Source: M269 sp964625615 (GTDB taxonomy: Bacteria > Pseudomonadota > Gammaproteobacteria > Enterobacterales > Alteromonadaceae). Taken from it: DNA of 8,883 nt. This document shows, piece by piece, positions 6,100-8,883 of this stretch. Position numbers and translations under genes: made by a program. Numbering within the stretch: position 1 is the stretch's first letter; each line of letters opens with the position of its first letter. Below the pieces are notes generated by a model, which was not told the origin of the DNA, made no database searches, and saw only the letters and a list, made by a program, of their open reading frames with translations. The stretch lies in the NCBI GenBank assembly GCA_964625615.1, contig CAZVDU010000160.1, positions 1 to 8,883 on the forward strand. The letters are read 5' to 3'.

Positions 6100-6615
6100 A
6101 TGAACAAAGCGCAAGGTTTTACCTTAATAGAACTTATTATTGTCATTATTATCCTTGGAATATTATCAGCTACTGCAGCGCCAAGGTTTCTTGACCTTTC
6201 GGACGACGCAGAAGAAGCAACATTTAGAGCTGCAGCAGCAGCGTTTGAACAAGGTGTTGATCAAGTTCATTTAGCGTGGCTTATCCGAGGTAATAATCAA
6301 GCAGTCCTTAATTTTATCGAAATTGACGATCCTGTTGTAGGTGGTGATTTAAGTGTTAATTCGAACGGGTATCCTGCTGATACCCGCGGCGGTAGCCTTA
6401 CACTCAATAGCCTTAATGATTGCTTAGACGTTTGGCGAGCTGTGCTAGATACCGGTAGCGTATCAGTTGATGGCGGCGACACCGGTGATTATACAGCGAC
6501 GTTTAATGGTACTAACGGTAACGGGAATGGCAACTGCACATACTCACTGGTATCTAACCCTTTGTTGACTGTTGATTATGATTCTGAAGATGGACAGGTT
6601 GATATTAATTTTTAA
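6100..6615 (+). CDS. Type IV pilin, MSHA-like prepilin
   Basis: A 171-residue prepilin. The N-terminus MNKAQGFTLIELIIVIIILG gives the classic prepilin peptidase site: cleavage after Gly6, methylation of Phe7, and Glu at +5 (residue 11). One hydrophobic assembly helix follows (about 7-28). The next stretch, APRFLDLSDDAEEAT, together with NGYPADT and a C-x3-W motif, is typical of MSHA (mannose-sensitive haemagglutinin) pilins and minor pilins. Cys108 and Cys146 probably form the C-terminal disulfide loop. Between them is an Asn/Gly-rich stretch (136-145) coded by repeated AAY-GGN units. The product should be inserted in the inner membrane and assembled into a pilus or pseudopilus. No assembly ATPase, secretin or peptidase gene is nearby, so it depends on machinery elsewhere. 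The ribosome binding site (GATGAG) is weak. It diverges from uvrD. Confidence 0.88.
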   Translation: MNKAQGFTLIELIIVIIILGILSATAAPRFLDLSDDAEEATFRAAAAAFEQGVDQVHLAWLIRGNNQAVLNFIEIDDPVVGGDLSVNSNGYPADTRGGSLTLNSLNDCLDVWRAVLDTGSVSVDGGDTGDYTATFNGTNGNGNGNCTYSLVSNPLLTVDYDSEDGQVDINF

Positions 6616-6647
6616 TTTGACCTGATGTCTTAAATGAAAAAAACCAA

Positions 6648-7442
6648 ATGATAATCCCTTTGTATCAGGCTAACGCCTTTACTGATCATTTCTCTGGTGG
6701 TAACCCAGCGGGTGTTTGTCCCTTGAATAGTTGGCTCAGTGATGAACAGATGCAGTCTATTGCTAGAGAAAATAATTTTTCTGAAACAGCATTTTTCGTT
6801 AAAAGCGGTGATGCTTATGATTTACGCTGGTTTACACCGGGTTGTGAAGTTGATTTGTGTGGACATGCCACACTAGCAACAACCAAAGTCTTAGCCGAAG
6901 AACTCGGTGATGTCAGAGAGAGTTATTGCTTTAACACGCGTAGTGGTCAAATTGTCGTGAAAAGAAAAGGCGATACTTATCAATTGAATATGCCTGCGAC
7001 TACGCTTACACCCACTCCTTGTCCGATTCAATTGAGAGATGCTATTGGCTATCAGCCTACAGAGAGTTTTTTAGCTGACGATTATTTGTTGGTATTTGAA
7101 CAACTCAGTGAAAAGCAACTTATTGCCTTAGAGCCCAATTTTTCTGCTATTAAGATGATACCTTGTCGTGGTGTCATTGTGACCTGTCAATCCGATAATA
7201 AAAATATCGACTTTGTATCTCGTTGGTTTGGTAGTGCGGATGTAGGCATTGATGAAGATCCAGTGACAGGCTCTGCCCACTGTCAGTTAGTACCTTATTG
7301 GTCGGCGAAGTTGGGTAAGTCGACACTGAAAGCTCAGCAGGTTTCAACAAGAAAAGGCGCTTTAGATTGTGATCTAAAGCATGAGCGTGTTTTGGTCGCT
7401 GGAAAAGCAGTGATTTATTTTAAAGGTGAAATCAGGGTTTAG
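6648..7442 (+). CDS. PhzF/YddE-family isomerase-like protein
   Basis: Member of the PhzF family, related to diaminopimelate epimerase in fold; the substrate of most members is unknown. The 264-residue product begins with the typical YQANAFTDHFSGGNPAGVC. Predicted catalytic Glu46 lies in ENNFSETAFF, His73 in CGHAT, and Asp204 in EDPVTGSAH; these correspond to Glu45, His74 and Asp208 of Pseudomonas PhzF. The family doublet of half-domains is therefore complete, and the protein is probably an active cytoplasmic isomerase. No phenazine genes are present, so a role in phenazine synthesis is not supported. The ATG has only an A-rich stretch before it and no clear ribosome binding site. It follows the pilin gene by 32 nt and may be read from the same transcript, but there is no functional link. 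Confidence 0.93.
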   Translation: MIIPLYQANAFTDHFSGGNPAGVCPLNSWLSDEQMQSIARENNFSETAFFVKSGDAYDLRWFTPGCEVDLCGHATLATTKVLAEELGDVRESYCFNTRSGQIVVKRKGDTYQLNMPATTLTPTPCPIQLRDAIGYQPTESFLADDYLLVFEQLSEKQLIALEPNFSAIKMIPCRGVIVTCQSDNKNIDFVSRWFGSADVGIDEDPVTGSAHCQLVPYWSAKLGKSTLKAQQVSTRKGALDCDLKHERVLVAGKAVIYFKGEIRV

Positions 7443-7516
7443 CCATTCTTCCCTCTCGTTGAATAACATATTAAAACGATGAGTATCATAAAATACCCTC
7501 TTCTTTTTTAGGGCTT

Positions 7517-7525
7517 TGCTATAAT
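7517..7525 (+). promoter_or_regulatory. Extended -10 promoter of cysE
   Basis: TGCTATAAT contains a perfect TATAAT (7520-7525) preceded by TG with one base between, the extended -10 form that works without a good -35. No -35 match is seen at the usual distance. Transcription would start near 7532, giving a leader of about 32 nt before the cysE ATG. Confidence 0.7.
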
Positions 7526-7563
7526 AAATTACTTTGTTGAATATCTTGATAATTGGATAGATC

Positions 7564-8343
7564 ATGATTAACACTTTTTGGCAGCAGTTGAGACAAGATG
7601 CACAAAACGTTGTGCAAACAGAAGCGTTATTAGCAAGCTACGTGCACACCTGTATCTTGAATCATACTAATTTTGCTTCCTCATTAAGTTTCATACTGGC
7701 AAATAAGTTGAGTGATGACGTGATGTCAGCAATGGCTATCCGCGAGATATTTGATGAAGCGCACCAAGAAGTGACGGGTATTGTAGAATCTGCAATTGCT
7801 GATATTAAAGCTGTTTACTTAAGAGATCCTGCTGTACGTTCTTTACTGACGGTGTTGATGTATTTCAAAGGATTTCAATCTATACAGGTTCATCGTTTAG
7901 CCAATTGGTTATGGCAATCCAAGCGTTATGATTTAGCATTATTCATTCAAAGTCGTAACTCTGAAGTATTCGGTGTCGATATTCACCCTGCTGCAACTAT
8001 TGGTAAAGGTGTGATGTTTGATCATGCTACGGGCATTGTTGTCGGCGAAACAGCCGTTATTGAAGACAATGTGTCTATATTACAGTCAGTAACTTTAGGT
8101 GGTACAGGGAATGAGTCTGGTGACAGGCATCCAAAAATCAGAGAAGGCAGTCTAATAGGTTCTGGTGCCAAAATTTTAGGCAATATCGAAATTGGCCGAG
8201 GCACGAAAGTGGGCGCTGGCAGTGTTGTATTAGATGATGTACCTGAACACGTTACTGTTGTTGGTGTACCTGCAAAAATTGTTGGTAAACCAACTTGTAA
8301 TCGTCCGTGCGAAACGATGGATCAAAACGTACTAGAAGATTAA
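7564..8343 (+). CDS. cysE: Serine O-acetyltransferase
   Basis: Transfers an acetyl group from acetyl-CoA to L-serine to give O-acetylserine, the first committed step of cysteine synthesis, in the cytoplasm. The 259-residue product aligns along its length with E. coli CysE (273). The N-terminal helical domain (about 1-135) contains ASYVHTCILNH and LANKLS. The C-terminal left-handed beta-helix of hexapeptide repeats (about 137-240) holds catalytic Asp139 and His154 (DHATGIVVGET), equivalent to E. coli Asp143 and His158, and the loop GGTGNESGDRHPKIREG. It ends in NVLED, about a dozen residues shorter than E. coli, and lacks the terminal Ile that inserts into CysK. GGA lies 6 nt before the ATG. 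An extended -10 promoter precedes the gene, and a cupin gene follows 15 nt after the stop. Confidence 0.96.
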   Translation: MINTFWQQLRQDAQNVVQTEALLASYVHTCILNHTNFASSLSFILANKLSDDVMSAMAIREIFDEAHQEVTGIVESAIADIKAVYLRDPAVRSLLTVLMYFKGFQSIQVHRLANWLWQSKRYDLALFIQSRNSEVFGVDIHPAATIGKGVMFDHATGIVVGETAVIEDNVSILQSVTLGGTGNESGDRHPKIREGSLIGSGAKILGNIEIGRGTKVGAGSVVLDDVPEHVTVVGVPAKIVGKPTCNRPCETMDQNVLED

Positions 8344-8358
8344 AAAGGGTTATTGGTA

Positions 8359-8727
8359 GTGGAAAGCAAAGCTGTACTCGCTGAAAAGTTTGATTTGTTC
8401 GAGGAAACTTGGACGCCAAAAATTATCGCAGAACTAAATGGGCAATATGTAAAACTCGCGAAATTTAAAGGTGAGATGGTATGGCATAGTCACGAGAATG
8501 AAGATGAGTACTTTCAAGTCGTAAAAGGCCAAATCACCATTCACCTACGTGATAGAGATATCGTATTAAATGAAGGCGAATGTTTTGTCGTGCCTATGGG
8601 GGTTGAGCATAAGCCTAGTGCTCAAGAAGAAGCACATGTTCTGATGTTTGAGCCCAAGCAGACTGGACATACGGGTAATGATAATACTGAGGTTACAGTA
8701 GCTGTTGAAGAGCAAGAGTGGATTTAA
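8359..8727 (+). CDS. Small single-domain cupin protein
   Basis: A 122-residue protein that is one cupin beta-barrel. Motif 1 is GEMVWHSHENEDEYFQVVKG, with metal ligands His43, His45 and Glu50. Motif 2 is GECFVVPMGVEH, with ligand His84. A bound divalent metal is therefore likely; the reaction or ligand cannot be told from sequence. The acidic C-terminal tail (TGNDNTEVTVAVEEQEWI) has no recognised motif. Start choice: GTG at 8359 lies 9 nt after AAGGG (8345-8349). A TTG two codons upstream (8353) is only 3 nt from it and is less likely. No suitable ATG exists at this end. It is probably cotranscribed with cysE. Confidence 0.88.
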   Translation: MESKAVLAEKFDLFEETWTPKIIAELNGQYVKLAKFKGEMVWHSHENEDEYFQVVKGQITIHLRDRDIVLNEGECFVVPMGVEHKPSAQEEAHVLMFEPKQTGHTGNDNTEVTVAVEEQEWI

Positions 8728-8776
8728 TAAGCTTTGTTTGTGCCTAACGACAACTTAAGTGCAGGGATCTTAAATT

Positions 8777-8832
8777 GTAGGAGCGGCTTTAGCCGCGAAT
8801 AAATGAGTAACCTTCCCGGCTAAAGCCAGTCC
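8777..8832. repeat. Inverted pair of REP-like elements
   Basis: The first copy (8777-8798) has the tetranucleotide GTAG followed by GAGCGGCTTTAGCCGCGA, whose core GCGGCT-TT-AGCCGC is a perfect hairpin. The second copy (8815-8832) is in the opposite orientation; read on the minus strand it is GGACTGGCTTTAGCCGGG and is more diverged. This is the layout of a REP doublet (REPIN) of the GTAG type found between genes in Pseudomonas, Xanthomonas and relatives, moved by REP-associated tyrosine transposases. None of these transposases is in the window. The pair can also fold together as one long stem and may help end cysE-cupin transcripts. Confidence 0.75.
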
Positions 8833-8845
8833 TTGTATCTCTCAA

Positions 8846-8872
8846 TGATGAATGATTAGCTATCATTCATCA
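8846..8872. repeat. Perfect 11-bp stem-loop at the right edge
   Basis: TGATGAATGAT (8846-8856) and ATCATTCATCA (8862-8872) are exact inverted copies around a 5-nt TAGCT loop. No T tract follows, so it is not a standard terminator. It lies 13 nt after the REP pair. The gene to the right is outside the window, so whether this is an operator for it or a transcript end cannot be told. Confidence 0.6.
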
Positions 8873-8883
8873 ACCTAGCGAGA

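Noticed and set aside
6648..7442. Phenazine biosynthesis role for the PhzF-like gene
   Set aside because: No other phz genes are nearby, and most members of this family work outside phenazine synthesis.

Overview
The window reads as chromosomal DNA from a moderately AT-rich gammaproteobacterium. PepE, RarD, UvrD, CysE and the F1 epsilon subunit all resemble the enterobacterial proteins closely, and an MSHA-type pilin gene fits an aquatic or surface-attaching lifestyle. The genus cannot be fixed from the sequence. The 3' end of the atp operon, and a ParB-site-like palindrome just after it, suggest the origin-proximal part of the chromosome.

Layout: atpC (+) ends the ATP synthase operon and is followed by a near-consensus parS-like palindrome that overlaps a strong rho-independent terminator. 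A small secreted protein of unknown function (-) converges on that terminator. pepE and rarD (+) form a two-gene unit, but rarD is broken by a 100-N scaffold gap, so only its two ends are visible. Converging on rarD is a two-receiver diguanylate cyclase (-). Upstream of it is uvrD (-), whose promoter region holds a LexA-box-like site. Diverging from uvrD is an orphan type IV pilin gene (+), followed by a PhzF/YddE-family isomerase-like gene (+). Next comes cysE (+) behind an extended -10 promoter, with a small cupin gene (+) closely downstream. The right end is non-coding and holds an inverted pair of REP-like elements and a perfect 11-bp stem-loop.

Functionally this is a mix of housekeeping genes: ATP synthesis, DNA repair, cysteine synthesis and dipeptide turnover. 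Added to them are a c-di-GMP signalling protein and a surface pilin, two functions that often serve the same surface-attachment behaviour although nothing here links them directly. I see no phage, IS element, CRISPR array, toxin-antitoxin pair or defence cluster, and no convincing new multi-gene system. The points most worth following up are the parS-like site after atpC, the LexA-like box at uvrD, the diguanylate cyclase without an I-site, the CysE tail lacking the CysK-binding isoleucine, the REP pair, and the unrecognised secreted protein.
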